From assembly GCA_023525715.1 (NCBI GenBank), contig CM042013.1:74175494-74239493 (forward strand): DNA of 64,000 nt. Direction: 5' to 3'. The notes below the pieces were generated by a model. It was not told where the DNA came from, did no database searches, and saw nothing but the letters and a program-made list of their open reading frames with translations. Made by a program: the position numbers and the translations under genes. Below, piece by piece: positions 23,180-35,100 of this stretch. Source of the DNA: Cichorium intybus. Taxonomy: Eukaryota > Streptophyta > Magnoliopsida > Asterales > Asteraceae. The stretch's first letter is position 1. Each line of letters opens with the position of its first letter.

Positions 23180-24107
23180 TTTTTTAGGAAGATACACTTA
23201 TCTTGCAAAGTTGCAATACATTAGTGAACCTTCTTGAAAATCTGGATAGTGTGTCAGAATATCATGCATTCTTGTGTCGTTGGTGAGGAATTACTATGTT
23301 GAAAAATCTTTTTGCTTCTTGACGCTAGTGCCTCCAAGACAGTATCAACTTTATCCTCAAATGAGGAAGTTACTAAAGTTTTCCCTTACTTGAACTAGTA
23401 GTGGAAGTATGCTTAGACTACTTCTAATTAGAACTAATTAGAGGGAAAATAGGTTCATTATCACCCAATAAAGTAATGTCGTCATCATATTCCTTCCCTT
23501 CGATATCTTTTACATATTGAGCGTCGGTTGGACTATTATCAATTTGAAATAAAGGTGCCCTAGTCTTATCTCCAACAGCATCGAAATCTCGAAATAGAGG
23601 GTCATAGTACTTTCGATAGATATACAGATTTGTGTCCCTAAATTTGGCAAGTTCTTTATCTCCCTATGTGTTAATTACCAACTTTAGCACACATCATTTG
23701 GAAATCATAAAATTTAATGAAACAAATGAATGGATAAAAAATAACAACCAATACATTTTTTTTATCATCCCGCCACTCATCTAGCATATCAATTGTATTT
23801 CTCACGGAATCCCATCTCATGCCTGATTCAGACCTCATCAAACGGTCATATAACTTCCTATCTTTGTTCATGGTGTCCCATTTGTTTTTAAGTTTCTTTT
23901 GTCAAAAGATTTTCCTGTTTTCCTTAATTTTCTTCTCTATGTTGGACCATCCAACCTTATTGTAGTGGCTACGAGGTCTATTCCCATTTCTAGCTCAGTC
24001 ATATACTATTTAAGGAACTCCATAAAAGTGTTGTGATCCCAAATTGTTTTTGGTTTATTCATTTTAGAGGTATCAGTAGCAACAAGATTACCATTGGCAA
24101 TATCCAT
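23180..24107 (-). pseudogene. Harbinger ORF1: Myb/SANT-like DNA-binding protein remnant
   Basis: From an ATG at 24107 the minus strand reads a Myb/SANT-like domain with KTIWDHNTFMEFLK, NKVGWSNIEKKI and NKWDTMNKDRKLYDRL, then SGMRWDSVRNTIDM. After an insertion or intron-like AT-rich stretch comes KFRDTNLYIYRKYYDPLF and an acidic tail. This is the usual partner gene of Harbinger transposase. Several stops and frameshifts break it. Confidence 0.7.
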
Positions 24108-25053
24108 ATTACCTGGAAAATATTAAACAAAGTTTATGTGATTTGCACTCTATACTCATTTATTCTTAGTTAATTACCTAAAGGCAAACACAACTTTTAT
24201 ACAAATTGTCCAAGACTATATCCTAAAACTTGTTATCTTTTTCTAGAATGTGATGAAGGTAACATTACAAATTGAAAGTATAACTTTTTATAGTTTATAT
24301 TTACTCTAAAATGTGTCATGTTTCAGTAAGAAGACAAAATTAGAAAGTCAATGGATAAGCATGCATCCCACCATGTTGACCATATAAAATTCTTTTTATT
24401 CCCTTTAGACCAATATAGTTTTCCATTCTAAAAGAATTATATTACTATTTAAAAGCATTAAAATCTTAGACAACTCTCAAATAGCCATATTCCTTGTATC
24501 ATGTGCAAAAAAATTTATACTAAATTAGCCACATTCATTGTTTACTTTGTAAATGTTACCATATAAGCTTTTATATCATATGTTGTTATTGAAACCTACA
24601 AATCACACCATTAATTTTCTAACACAATATATACAAATACAAATATTTTTCAAATTCCAACAACCTGAAATTTTGCGTTTTATATTTAGATAGTAATTTT
24701 GTTTTGGATATAATTTGGATTGGGTTCAATTGGACCACAAAATTTATACTACATCCATAATAAAATAATTGAAATAATATGAAAAAGCAATAAATGGATA
24801 CATGTACTAAGAGACAATTACCGTGATTTTTGGTACTCATTGTAACGTTTCTTTTGTGGCTTGGTTTTTTGGATGTAACGCGGATCTTTGTGGATCCGTT
24901 ATGTGGATCGAATCTGGATCCGGTTTTTTCACCGCCATCTAATATTCTAGACCTTCTCCTACCGCTTCACTTCGTCTTGAAGAAGACAACAACGTACTCT
25001 CTTTCTCTTCTTTGTTCTTCTTTGAAATTCCTTCTCACTTCCCTATGTGCGTT

Positions 25054-25500
25054 TCAGTAAAACCACCAGTGAATGTGGGTAGAAATCTTAATCTCACCAA
25101 ACCATTCTTTAACGAGTGCCGCCTGGAGCACCTTCTTCGCCGGAACGAGGCTGTCAATGAGGGGTTCTGGACCCCAGTAGAGAACCTCGGTGCCCATACA
25201 GATGTAGTGGATCTTGGTGGCCGGATAGAACGGCTTGATGTTCGCATCGATCCAACGGCGGGCGTTGCAAGCATCTGTAAGGGAAGGGATATCGCCATTG
25301 GGGATGGTGACGGAGACGAGGATGCCAATGTTGGCAAAAGCTTTGATGATGGTGGTGTTGATGTCGAAGATCCTGATCCGGTCGATGATAGTACGGGTTT
25401 TAAGGAAGCGAGCGACTTTAGAGGGTGGTGGAAGGTTGTCGCCGAGGGTTCAGTAGTTGACGCCGATGGAGAAAAGTATCTCTGTTCTGTTTCTTTGCTA
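25054..25500 (-). pseudogene. Glucan endo-1,3-beta-glucosidase (GH17) fragment
   Basis: The minus strand reads FSIGVNY, a stop, TLGDNLPPPSKVARFLKT, IDRIRIFDINTTIIKAFAN, ARRWIDANIKPFYPATKI and ICMGTEVLYWG, the N-terminal half of a GH17 barrel that normally starts with IGVNYG.LG and carries the proton-donor Glu in VGNEV. The stop replaces the Gly of NYG (GGA to TGA). The fragment ends in a stop at 25054, and the second catalytic half is absent. The high GC content contrasts with the surroundings. It lies within the Harbinger-like ends and is probably a captured host gene piece. Longer ORFs across it on other frames are shadows. Confidence 0.75.
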
Positions 25501-27780
25501 CCTGGACTATTCAGAGTCAATTGAATTGAAGGAGAAAAGTAAATGTTTGGCATACAACCAAAGGAGCCAAACATGTAAGTTATAATCTATTACATACGTA
25601 CCTTTGATGTTCAAATGCATATTTGTTGATCAAGTCCACCATATATTGTAATTAATTTATAATAAAACTACCTATATAACTCAATTCCCCTTCATAATAA
25701 AACTACCTATATAACTCAATTCCCCTTCAAATCCCCAACTGTGGGATCTTGAACACATTTCTACCTTTTAGCAGGCCCACGGATCTCTAAGCTTCACGAT
25801 TTGAAATTAGTCTATTTTGGGGAACAAATGGTTCAAATCCCTGCATTGGTACTTCTTTGTTACATTGCTTTACATGTTCCTGATAGTGAAGATTTAGCAT
25901 AAGCGAAAGTTCTTACTGTTCTTGAATGGGCATCCAAACAATCTCAATTGATTCAGAATGAACAGGTGGGGAGTCTATTACAAGACTCTAAAGGTAAGTT
26001 GGAGCTTTATCAATCTAGAGGATCAAGAGGTTTCCATTAGTTTTTAGTAACATATTTCATGAAAGTTTCTTGCTTTCTGGTTTTTTTTTAAAGTTTTAAT
26101 ATAGGGTAAAATGCACGAAATAGCAATGTACTTCTATTGATTTCTTTATTATAGCATCCAACTTTCCCTTTTTTTTAAGTTTTAATATACGATGTTTAAT
26201 TAAGAAAAAAAGGTGAAAGTACAATGGTGTAATAAAGAAATAAATAAGAGTATATTGCTATTGATTGCATTTAGCCCTTTTACATAAGTGTTTATTCTTC
26301 TCATGTAGGCTACATAATATTTTATTGAAATTGGAAATTGGGGATTATATTCAAGATTTCATATTTGCATTTTTTTTTTTTGCATACTTGGGGTTAGATG
26401 GTAGAACTAGCTAACATATTTTTGTTGATTTTTATATAGTAACATCCTATTTTCATATCAATTATCATCACATTAAACTTTGAAAAGTATACCTAATTAT
26501 AGCTATAGCATTGAACTTTGAAAAATAAAATTAAGTTTATTTTTCAAAGTATATTGAACTAACAAGAAAATAATTTCGACATAGAAATGTAGAATTCCAA
26601 AATTTGATAGATTTTCGAAGTACGGTGTCATAACAACAAAAAAAAATGCAATGTTGTAATAAGAAAAAAAATAAAAAATTGAAAGTAGGATGTTATAATA
26701 CACAAAAAAATGAAATTGTGTCGTATTCAGCTTATTCTAATGATATTTTGATTTAAGTAAAATACAAAGCGGTCATCTTCAATCTCATAAACCATGTTAA
26801 AAATTTTTGGATTTCATTCTAGATTTAGGAAAAATTCCATTTTTGAATTTGTGGAATGTATTGCATTTGTGAAAAACATAAGGCCAAATGGTTCTTGTGG
26901 CCATATTTGCATATATGCAACATAACAAAATTTTGTTATTTGTATTTATTTTAAGGGACGAAAAAAGGGCCCATGGGGATTTGATATGGAACCTAATGCC
27001 TCAAAGAAATTATCTGTCAAATGCTCATATATATTTGGCCTAATTTGTATACACGACACCATTTCTAATCACCCCAATCTTTTTCGAATGTTAACAATCT
27101 ATTGGTAGATAATAGTATTTCTGTCAATGTCGTAATAATAATATAGTTGTCTTAAAAACACCACAAGGCCACAACCCTTTTCTCCAAAAGTTCGTATAAT
27201 GCCTTTAACTGAAATTATTGTGGTCACATTTATGGATTTTTCATTATGGTCTTATATGGATTTCAACTTTATTTCTTGAATCTATTCTACTGGCCTGCTG
27301 AAGGCTATACAGTCAGCTGACGTGGCACATGATGATTGGAAACCTCTAATTATGAAGTTGTCAATAAAGAACCCGAGATGCTTCTGAGCCTTCTTAAAGC
27401 AAATCTTCAAATGATTGAGACTCGAGATGCACTAGAATATGAGTCAGATAAAGACATCTACTCTCATTTTAACGGATAATATTGAGGAATAAATGCAGAA
27501 AATAGCAACATGTTTTTTTGTTTGGTTATTATAGCATCCTATTTTCATTTTCTTTTGTTATAGTATTGTGTTTTCTGTTCAATGTCGTCAAGGTACAAAT
27601 CATCTAATATCCCACTTTCCTTCTTCTTTTCTTTCCACAATAAACACGTTTCTGTAACATCTTCCACTATTTCATACAGTGCTTCATGTACCAGCTTTGT
27701 AAGGGTGTGGCTTTTTGCCATGCCCATGGTGTAGTACACAGATACATATTCTCTCTTTCCTGAAAAATCAAAAAGAATCT
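25501..27780. other. AT-rich interval with repeat pieces and gene-like scraps
   Basis: A 33-base direct repeat lies at about 25660-25728. A coding-like plus-strand scrap at 25795-26040 (HDLKLVYFGEQMVQIPAL, one internal stop) is not recognised. A second at about 27297-27478 (DDWKPLIMKLSIKN, then in another frame PEMLLSLLKANLQMIETRDA) looks like a broken protein gene, perhaps LAS1-like, but I am unsure. Pieces of the TAGCATCCTA/CATTGTACTTTC MITE family lie at about 26100-26300, 26480-26740 and 27480-27570. An 84-codon minus ORF at 27545-27799 is unrecognised. Confidence 0.4.
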
Positions 27781-27816
27781 TCGTAATTTTTGTTCTCATT
27801 TCACTGGATCATTTGT

Positions 27817-28407
27817 TTTGGGACTCTTAAACCCCACAATCTTTTGATGGACAAAAAGACATTGATGTTTAAAATAGTAGATCTTGGACTTTCCCGTGCT
27901 TTTACTCTCCCAATCAAGAAGTATACTTATGAGGTATTATATTTCTCTGTAGTAAAGTCGTTAAAAATTTTAAGCAGTTAATAAACTTATATTTTTTTTC
28001 AGATTTTGACCCTTTGGTATAGGGCTCCTGAAGTCCTTTTGGGTGCAACCCATTATTCAACAGCATTTGACATGTGTTCTGTTGACTGCATATTTGGTAT
28101 GACTTTTTGTATTAAGTCATGTCTGTATTAACTAAAAAAAAAAATACTAAGCTGTTCTTAAAATTTGCAGCTGAATTGGTCACAAAAATGGCTCTGTTTG
28201 CTGCTGATTCATACCTTCAAAAGTTGCTGCATATTTTCAGGTCCATAATTTATAATCCACATTACAATTTCTCTTTTCTTTAAATTTCATGTTCCAAAAA
28301 TTTAATGTTGTTATTTTTTATTATATTTTCAAATTGTTCTTACTCCAAATGAAGAAATCTGGCCAGGTGTTAGCAAGCTTAAAGACTGGCATGAGTTTCC
28401 CCAATAG
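27817..28407 (+). pseudogene. B-type cyclin-dependent kinase (CDKB) fragment with introns
   Basis: Four exon-like blocks match the C-lobe of plant CDKB kinases: 27817-27933 (LKPHNLLMDKKTLMFKI, DLGLSRAFTLPIKKYT), 28013-28096 (ILTLWYRAPEVLLGATHYST), 28171-28240 (AELVTKMALFAADSYLQKLL) and about 28340-28407 (TPNEEIWPGVSKLKDWHEFP, then a stop). Introns of 74-102 bases keep GT...AG except before the last block, where the acceptor AG is lost. The N-lobe, HRD motif and C-terminal end are missing. DMWSVGC has become DMCSVDC. Retained introns exclude retrocopying. A Helitron-like 3' end follows 30 bases later, so a transposon probably captured this piece. Confidence 0.8.
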
Positions 28408-28436
28408 AAACCGATTCTATGTGTTTCTTATCGCTG

Positions 28437-28472
28437 ACCATCGACCCGTGCAAAGCACAGATCACCCACTAG
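28437..28472 (+). mobile_element. Helitron-like 3' terminus
   Basis: A short hairpin (GTGC AAA GCAC, with the outer pairs decayed) is followed by ATCACCCA and CTAG, then a host T. This is the Helitron 3' pattern of hairpin plus CTRR. It would place the CDKB fragment inside a Helitron. I could not identify the matching 5' TC end. Confidence 0.5.
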
Positions 28473-30699
28473 TTTGCATTTATTTCACGTGGGGGTAGTC
28501 TCACTTAAAAATTTACCTTCCAATATTAAATGGTTTTGCATCTCCTTTTTTTCTTGAATAACAAATACCCACTGTTTAAACAATTTTCAATTATTATTGT
28601 AGTTTTCACGTGGGATGGTCCCACTTCAAAGGATTCTTTATAAGTTTGTTAGTTTTCACATAAGTTGCAAATTGCAATAGGAAGAAAGTGTTATTACTTT
28701 ACAAGTAAGTTGCACTAGGAAGAAAAGTATTACGTACGCATAAGGTTTAAAGATCATCTGACCACAAAATAAAACTTATAATGTGATGACCAAGCTCTAG
28801 AAGATGATCATAAAAGATGAAGATATGTGTTAATGGTGAAGTAGTTGCATGACACATGGCATGATAGAAGAATGGAGATAGAAGGCGAAGGTGATGGTGC
28901 ACCGTGGAGAAGCTAGTCGTTGTTAGTGAGGAGGTGTGAAACTGTGAATATATGAATCATATTAGGTTTAAGGGTATGAACATAATCTTCAATTCTAGCT
29001 TTATACGAGATTTTTGATAAGTTACAATCAACTAACTTCTTGAAAATCGTTTATCTATGATTGCAGACTGATATAAGTTCTTTTTAGAAATATTCATCCA
29101 AACACTATTTTTTTTTTTTTTTTCAGTTGCATAACGTGATAAGCAAATAAGGAGTTAAAAACGCACTCCTAAACACCCCCTAAAAACAACTCATTCTAAA
29201 GTTTTGTTTTATATTATGATTTTGCTTTGAGTATGCCCAATATACCTAAAGAATAAATAAAAAAACTTGCATATTAATAAATGGGTGATAAAACCAAAAT
29301 AAAAAATCCAAAGTACAATGACTTTTATGGGATTTAACATTTTTAATGTAAATAATAAAATGACTCTTAAACCAAATATGCAATATCATACGCTCAACAT
29401 ATTGAACCAGTTAAAACACGATTGCATCATTCGTATCGGAAATAACTTTATTGTTTAAATCTATACAAAGGCACGCCGTTGTTACATATAAATAATTCAA
29501 CCATTAATTTGCTATCTAACTTTTTAAATTTTTATTTACTCAGCCATCTAAAGTAGGATGATATAAAGAAGTCAACTTAAATATAGCTAAATACCTAAAA
29601 AAAATATTAAGTAAATTACTTTTACTTTGAAATACTGTACAAGGCACGGTAATTGTTATACATAATATCTAATTGAAATCAACTTACCTTATTTATTTAC
29701 TTATTTATTTTAACGTATGTGCTCATTTAGAACAATATAAATTCAAAAGGAGCTTATTCATACGTAAATCGGTAAATGAGTTAAAATTACTACTTTAAAG
29801 TCACAATAAGATATAATTTATTGTTTTATATAAAACACCAATATAAGAAAGCTAAAATGCTGGGTTATGAAATAAAATATATGGTAAACGGCACCGTTTA
29901 AACAGGTAATGCCGATCCCACACCAAGGTCATCCCATGGGGGCAATTATGAAATGTATATATGCATAATCTTTATACAAGATTGAACTTGGACCTACTTT
30001 ATAGAATTATGAACCTCAATCATTAGACTTCCATTGTGAAGATAATTATGAAATGTAAATGCAACCAATTTGATTTATAAATTGGTAAAAAGATAAAATA
30101 TTATTTTATAAATAAACATTTAACAAACACCGCATCATGAGAAAACTGGTTATGGTTGCAGGACCTGATAGTAGAATGAACGTCGTTGCATCATTTAAAT
30201 CCATTTTGTTGTATAAATTGGAAAAAAAATATGAAACATGATTACATAAATAAGCATTTAACCACTTTTTAATAAAAGGAAACCTATACTATTTCAGATT
30301 ATCATACTTTGGTACTATATATTTTACCATCTTTTAGTTCTTTTCTTCATATTTAGGGATTTCATATATCAAACTATCATACAGGTATTGACTTTGTTCC
30401 CTGCCATATCCTAGTTCTCATATGATAGAAGATTTTTGTTATTTCATGTTTTAGTTTTGATATTTTAATTTCTATGTCAAGCCAAGCTTATAGTTGTAAT
30501 GAAGTTTCTCTTTGCACCTTTAAGCAAGTTTCTAAGTAGATAATATATGTATCTATGACTGAGAATTAGTTCATTTTAACAAATCGAAAAGGGCATACCT
30601 CAAGCTGATGCACTACTTTCTAAGTTAGGAATTTTGACGAGCACCTTATGTGTGTGATCGAATAGCTATCCCGAATCAATGTAGAATATTCCGGATAAC
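28473..30699. other. AT-rich non-coding interval
   Basis: No coding region is seen. The right end of the Harbinger-like element lies at 29125-29180, preceded by a T-run at 29108-29123. The rest is unannotated AT-rich sequence. Confidence 0.4.
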
Positions 30700-31698
30700 C
30701 ATTGAGTGCAGCAAAAACCACACTTGCTCGACATATATACTTTCATTTATTTCAGTTACAGCATTGTACTTTGAAATATTTCTTATTAAGGCATTGTACT
30801 TTGAAATTTCTATCCAGTTACAGCGTTGTACATCCACTTTTTTCTTATTAGGAGCATATACTTTAAATAATCTACCCAGCCATAGTAGTGAAAATTGCAA
30901 GATACTTTCATTTATCTAAATATTATAGCATTCTACTTTTATTTATTTCTATCACAACATTGTACTTTCATTTTTCTTTTCTTATTAGACCACTTGCAAT
31001 ACCCATCACACTATCACATGTGATGGGTGCCACGTCAATGTCACATCATCTTTTTTCCCCATCACACTCTATCACAATACCATCACAACACACTAGAAAT
31101 ACCCATCACACCACATCATCTTTTCCAAATAAAAATAATTCAATAATAATAAAAAAACACTAGGTTCTAATTGGTTGAGTGGTAATTAAGAAAAAGGAAA
31201 AAAATGCTATTGGGTGTGATCACCCGTGAACACCATCACAATTCATCACGATCACGGCCATCACGGACACCCTGGGGCGGTGTTCACGGACTGTGATCGT
31301 TCCTAGGTGGCATCACAGTGTGTGGCGTGATAAGCATTCCCATCTATCTAAAGACATTGTTCTTTGGAAAATGTACCCTGTTATACTTATAGCATTGAAA
31401 ATTGCAGCATACTTTCATTTATTTGAATATTATAACATTGTACTTTTAGTTATTTCTTATTAAAACATTGTATTATCTTGGAAAATCTACCCAAATATAG
31501 CATAGCCCTTTCAAAATTTCCATAATAGGACATTATTATTTGAAAGATCTACCCAATTAGAATTGCTTTGTAAACTGATGACATCGAAATAATTAGGTAC
31601 ATTTTTCAAAGTACAATGCTGCAGTAGGATAAAATGAAAGCAGGATGCTATAATAAACGCATAAATGGAAGTACGATACTATTTTTTGCATTTAAACC
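30700..31698. mobile_element. Decayed MITE of the GCATTGTACTTTGAAA family
   Basis: The interval is built of repeated GCATTGTACTTTGAAA/CATTGTACTTTCATTT phrases and ends TTTTTTGCATTTAAACC at about 31698, the same terminus as the MITE in intron 2 of the downstream TNL gene (60010-60300). The left end is unclear. It is interrupted by a second MITE at 30988-31347. Confidence 0.5.
30988..31347. mobile_element. Nested MITE, probably PIF/Harbinger type
   Basis: The left part contains GCAATACCCATCACAC and ATCACATGTGATGG. The right end read in reverse contains GGAATGCTTATCACGC and CACTGTGATGCC, an imperfect inverted repeat. The left flank is TTA and the right flank CTA, compatible with a decayed TTA target. 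Removing it restores a CTTATTAAGACATTG-like phrase seen in the related MITE at 60110. Confidence 0.45.
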
Positions 31699-32159
31699 TT
31701 GTTTTTTCCTCTTCTCTCTTTACTTTTTTATCTGCTCTTCTTTCAAATATCAAACCTTCTCTTCTCTTCTTTTTCTTTGGCAGCTTACAGTGCAGAGAAG
31801 AGAATGAGTTTTTTTTTTTCAAGATTTCAGCCTGACATTTACTAGGCTAACAAGGCTTTACCACTGAAGCAACAATCCATAAGTATGAAAAAAATGAAAA
31901 TCCATGATTAAAAAAAAGTACAGTACTTAGGTAAACACGATCCATCTGTAAACATAGTAAACACGGTAAATAAAATTGAGAAACTGGAGGCCTAAAATAT
32001 TGAGCAGAAACAAGTATATATACTAGTAAACTTTGAGCATAAAATCAGTTTATTAGCTCAATGTGTAATATGATGATATGACCATCTCTCTTGTGCAAGG
32101 TTGTGTTTATTTTTGAAGAAAATAAATATGTATAAATAAAATAGATCCTGCCAGTACTG
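31699..32159. other. Non-coding interval downstream of the TNL pseudogene
   Basis: AT-rich sequence with CTTCT-rich and A-rich stretches. No gene or defined repeat is seen. Confidence 0.4.
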
Positions 32160-35100
32160 GATAAATTCTGAACATGAATGTTTGGAAGATTCCAAATTCA
32201 TGATACATCTGTCAAATACAACCAACTTAATATATCACCATACATTATATATACATACATATTCACAAAAAGACAAATATTTAACTAGAGCAAACTTGAA
32301 TGTCAGATTCCTCTGATCCTCTACAGCGAAAAGAAGTCCACATGCGCCTTTCTTGAAGGAAGTATAGCTTAGTCCAGCCCAAATTACATGATGATTTTTC
32401 TTCAACACTTGTCATTGGTTGGATTTTCATCATGCCTTCAATTTCAAAAGAAAAGGCTGTCAACATGTCCGACACTATTAAGAGCTTGAGTGGGATCGTT
32501 TCTGGATCAATTACAACTTTTTGTAGCAAAGGCGTATGATTATAATATCAATCATGTATCAACTCTCTTAGCAGGAAAATAATAAGATTGCCATCTAAAC
32601 ATAAAACCTTTAACAAGGATACCCAACTGAAGTCCCCTGGGTACCTTCTCCGCACTTAGCTGTAAGCATTTCAAGTAGATAATATCATAAAAGAAGAAAT
32701 GCGAAGGAGTGTCCATGGGCAAGGATATTGCTAAACAAATTATTTTTCTCAAATGACAATATGTATGGCAGGGGAAAAGGCTTTGGTGTTTATGCCAATG
32801 TTGTCAGCCTTTAAGCATTTATGATGTATCCTCAATACTGGTTCAAGATTCCCCGGTACTACAACCCTCTAACAGTAGTGTTTTAACCTTCTTTAACATG
32901 CCTATGATTCTTGGAAGTTTTTCAAGCTTGATGCAGTAGCTTAGATCAACGAAGACAAGTTCAACACATTGCTCAATTGATTCAGAAACCTCACACAAAC
33001 CGATGCAATTTGTAACTATTAACCTCTCAAGTGTCGGGAGTTCATCAAAGCCACCCAGACTAACAAGTTGTTCACAGAAACTTAAATTAAGAATCTTCAA
33101 TGATCCGAGCAACATTTTGTGTTTTACGCAGGATCCATCCAACTGCTAAATGAAAATGGGTTAGAATAGTAGTGATCTTCATCAACTTAACATAGAAAAG
33201 TAATAAATGAAGATAAGTTACCTTTTGCCTCTTTTTATAACAAATGTCAAACGATTCAATATTGCTATATGACAAGTCAAGAGAAACCAAATTCTCCATA
33301 GGCAAGTCTAAAGGTATAGACTTCCAAGGGAACCCATGCATACACAACCATCTCAATTCTTTTGGAAAGTTATCGTAGGAGCCACTAATCTGCACATAAT
33401 TGAGTTGCAGTAGCATTAGATGATACATCTTACTCAATGCATCTGTTTTCAGCTCATATGATCCACGTAACTTTTCATTCTCAAGCATTCTCATGTCAAA
33501 AGTGAGGCCTCGAACATTTCCCGAACCCTAAGAAGAAAAGGGTGCAAAAAAAACTTAAAATGTTATAAACATGTACATAGACAAAATACTTTGAACAAAT
33601 ATGCATGGTCTATCGGCCTCTTACCTTTTTGTGTTTCAACACTTTCAATGACTCTTCATGACACCATAATCGGCTTCGCTTCCATGGCTTGTCAGGTGAT
33701 TCTTCACATACTATGTATCTTCCCATCTCTTGAACCAAATGACGCATCATCAACTTGTTATTCTGGTCGATACTAAGAAGGCCTCTGTCAATGAGATTTG
33801 TGATCCCAATTCTTGTTTCTATACCACAAGCCTTTAATATTGTTACGGTAACATCTTTATCCATTCCAACAAAAAAACAAGAAATATGCTTAAATAACTC
33901 CTTATTTTCTGTGGATGGCAAAGAGTCAAAGCTCGCTCTTAAAACATTATTTATACGGGCACCATTTTCGTTCTTTAGCTCTTCCATGCACCCCTCCCAA
34001 TAAGCTACATCTCGGTTATGTAAAGACTTTCCCATAACTTTAAGAGCCATTGGATGTCCTTCACAATATTTCACAAGCTTTTCTAACAGCTCTTCATAAC
34101 CTGTCTTGAGATCGGAAGACATGAATGCATGAAAACACAAAAGATGTCGTGATTCGATCTCATTTAAGCCTTGAAGCAAGTGCTTTACATGGTTGGGTCT
34201 GACATTTATTTTGAATAGCGCACAACTCTCTGTCAAACATGCGTCTTTTGTTGTTATTATGATTTTGCTTCCTGGATGAAAACCTTTGCTTCCAAGTAAC
34301 GCATCTAACTGATCAACACTATTAATATCATCAAGAACTAGAAACACCTTTTTACAGGCCAACGCATTCTCTATTTTTGAGGTATATACGGATACATCAT
34401 GAACTTGAGAACTTGCTTTCGAAATGTCATCATAGAGTTGTTGTTGTAAATCAAGTAACCCACTAGATTTTTCATCACATCTCCTACTAATATCTTCAAT
34501 AAAACTGCTTGTGTGGAATTCACAACAATATAACCCATAGACATATTTCGCTAAAGATGTCTTCCCGATCCCACCAATACCATATATAGTGAGTATGTCT
34601 GTTGTATATGAAGATGCATCTTTCAACCATGAAGTGACGAATTTAACTGAACAATCCATCCCAATAAGCTGGGGCAGTGGATTTCTTGAGGATATGCGTA
34701 ATCTACTGTAGATGTCATTAACAATTTCTTCAATAACTTCCTTCTCTTTCCTAAAACTTGATTTGAATTCGAGAATCAGAAACACAATTGAAAAAACTAA
34801 AATACCATATTGCAAATATAATTTATCCAAAAAACGAAACCAAAATTATATCATATTAAACTATTCTCTTTAGTTTAGTTTTTCACATCAAAATCATACC
34901 ATGTTTGGCCTTCTAACTAACCGTACGAGCATCTAATGTGCAGGGTCTTATTTTGTATGTATAATTAGAGGCTTGAGCCACCAACATAATACAAAATTTC
35001 ATAATGAGCCACCAAATTTAATTATGTTTCTAGAAGAGCGTCCAACTTAAAAATCAATGTGGTTTTGGATGAATCTGGACAAAATGTCATGGAATAGTTA

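Larger units (their letters stand above)
21526..29180 (-). mobile_element. PIF/Harbinger-like DNA transposon, large and decayed
   Basis: The left end begins GGGGGTTTTGGGATTGC at 21527. The right end, read on the minus strand from 29180, begins GGGGGTGTTTAGGAGTGC, and both continue with TTTAACTC and TTATTTGCTTATC. TAA lies beside both ends, matching the 3-base target of this superfamily. Inside are broken copies of the two Harbinger genes, transposase (21976-22860) and Myb/SANT ORF1 (23180-24107), both minus strand. The remaining 5 kb holds host gene fragments, a Helitron-like end and MITE pieces. The ends are imperfect, so later insertions or a chance pairing of two related elements remain possible. 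Confidence 0.55.

Noticed and set aside
25012..25574. Two long overlapping frames (170 and 179 codons) on opposite strands
   Set aside because: Both are shadows of the GC-rich GH17 fragment, which is read in a different minus-strand frame.
25780..25860. GGTTCAAATCCC, like the T-loop of a tRNA
   Set aside because: No acceptor stem, D-arm or anticodon arm pairs with it in the preceding 70 bases.
27545..27799. 84-codon minus-strand frame next to the CDKB fragment
   Set aside because: It looks protein-like (MAKSHTLTKLVHEALYEIVE) but I recognise no family and see no exon structure, so it is mentioned only within the interval description.
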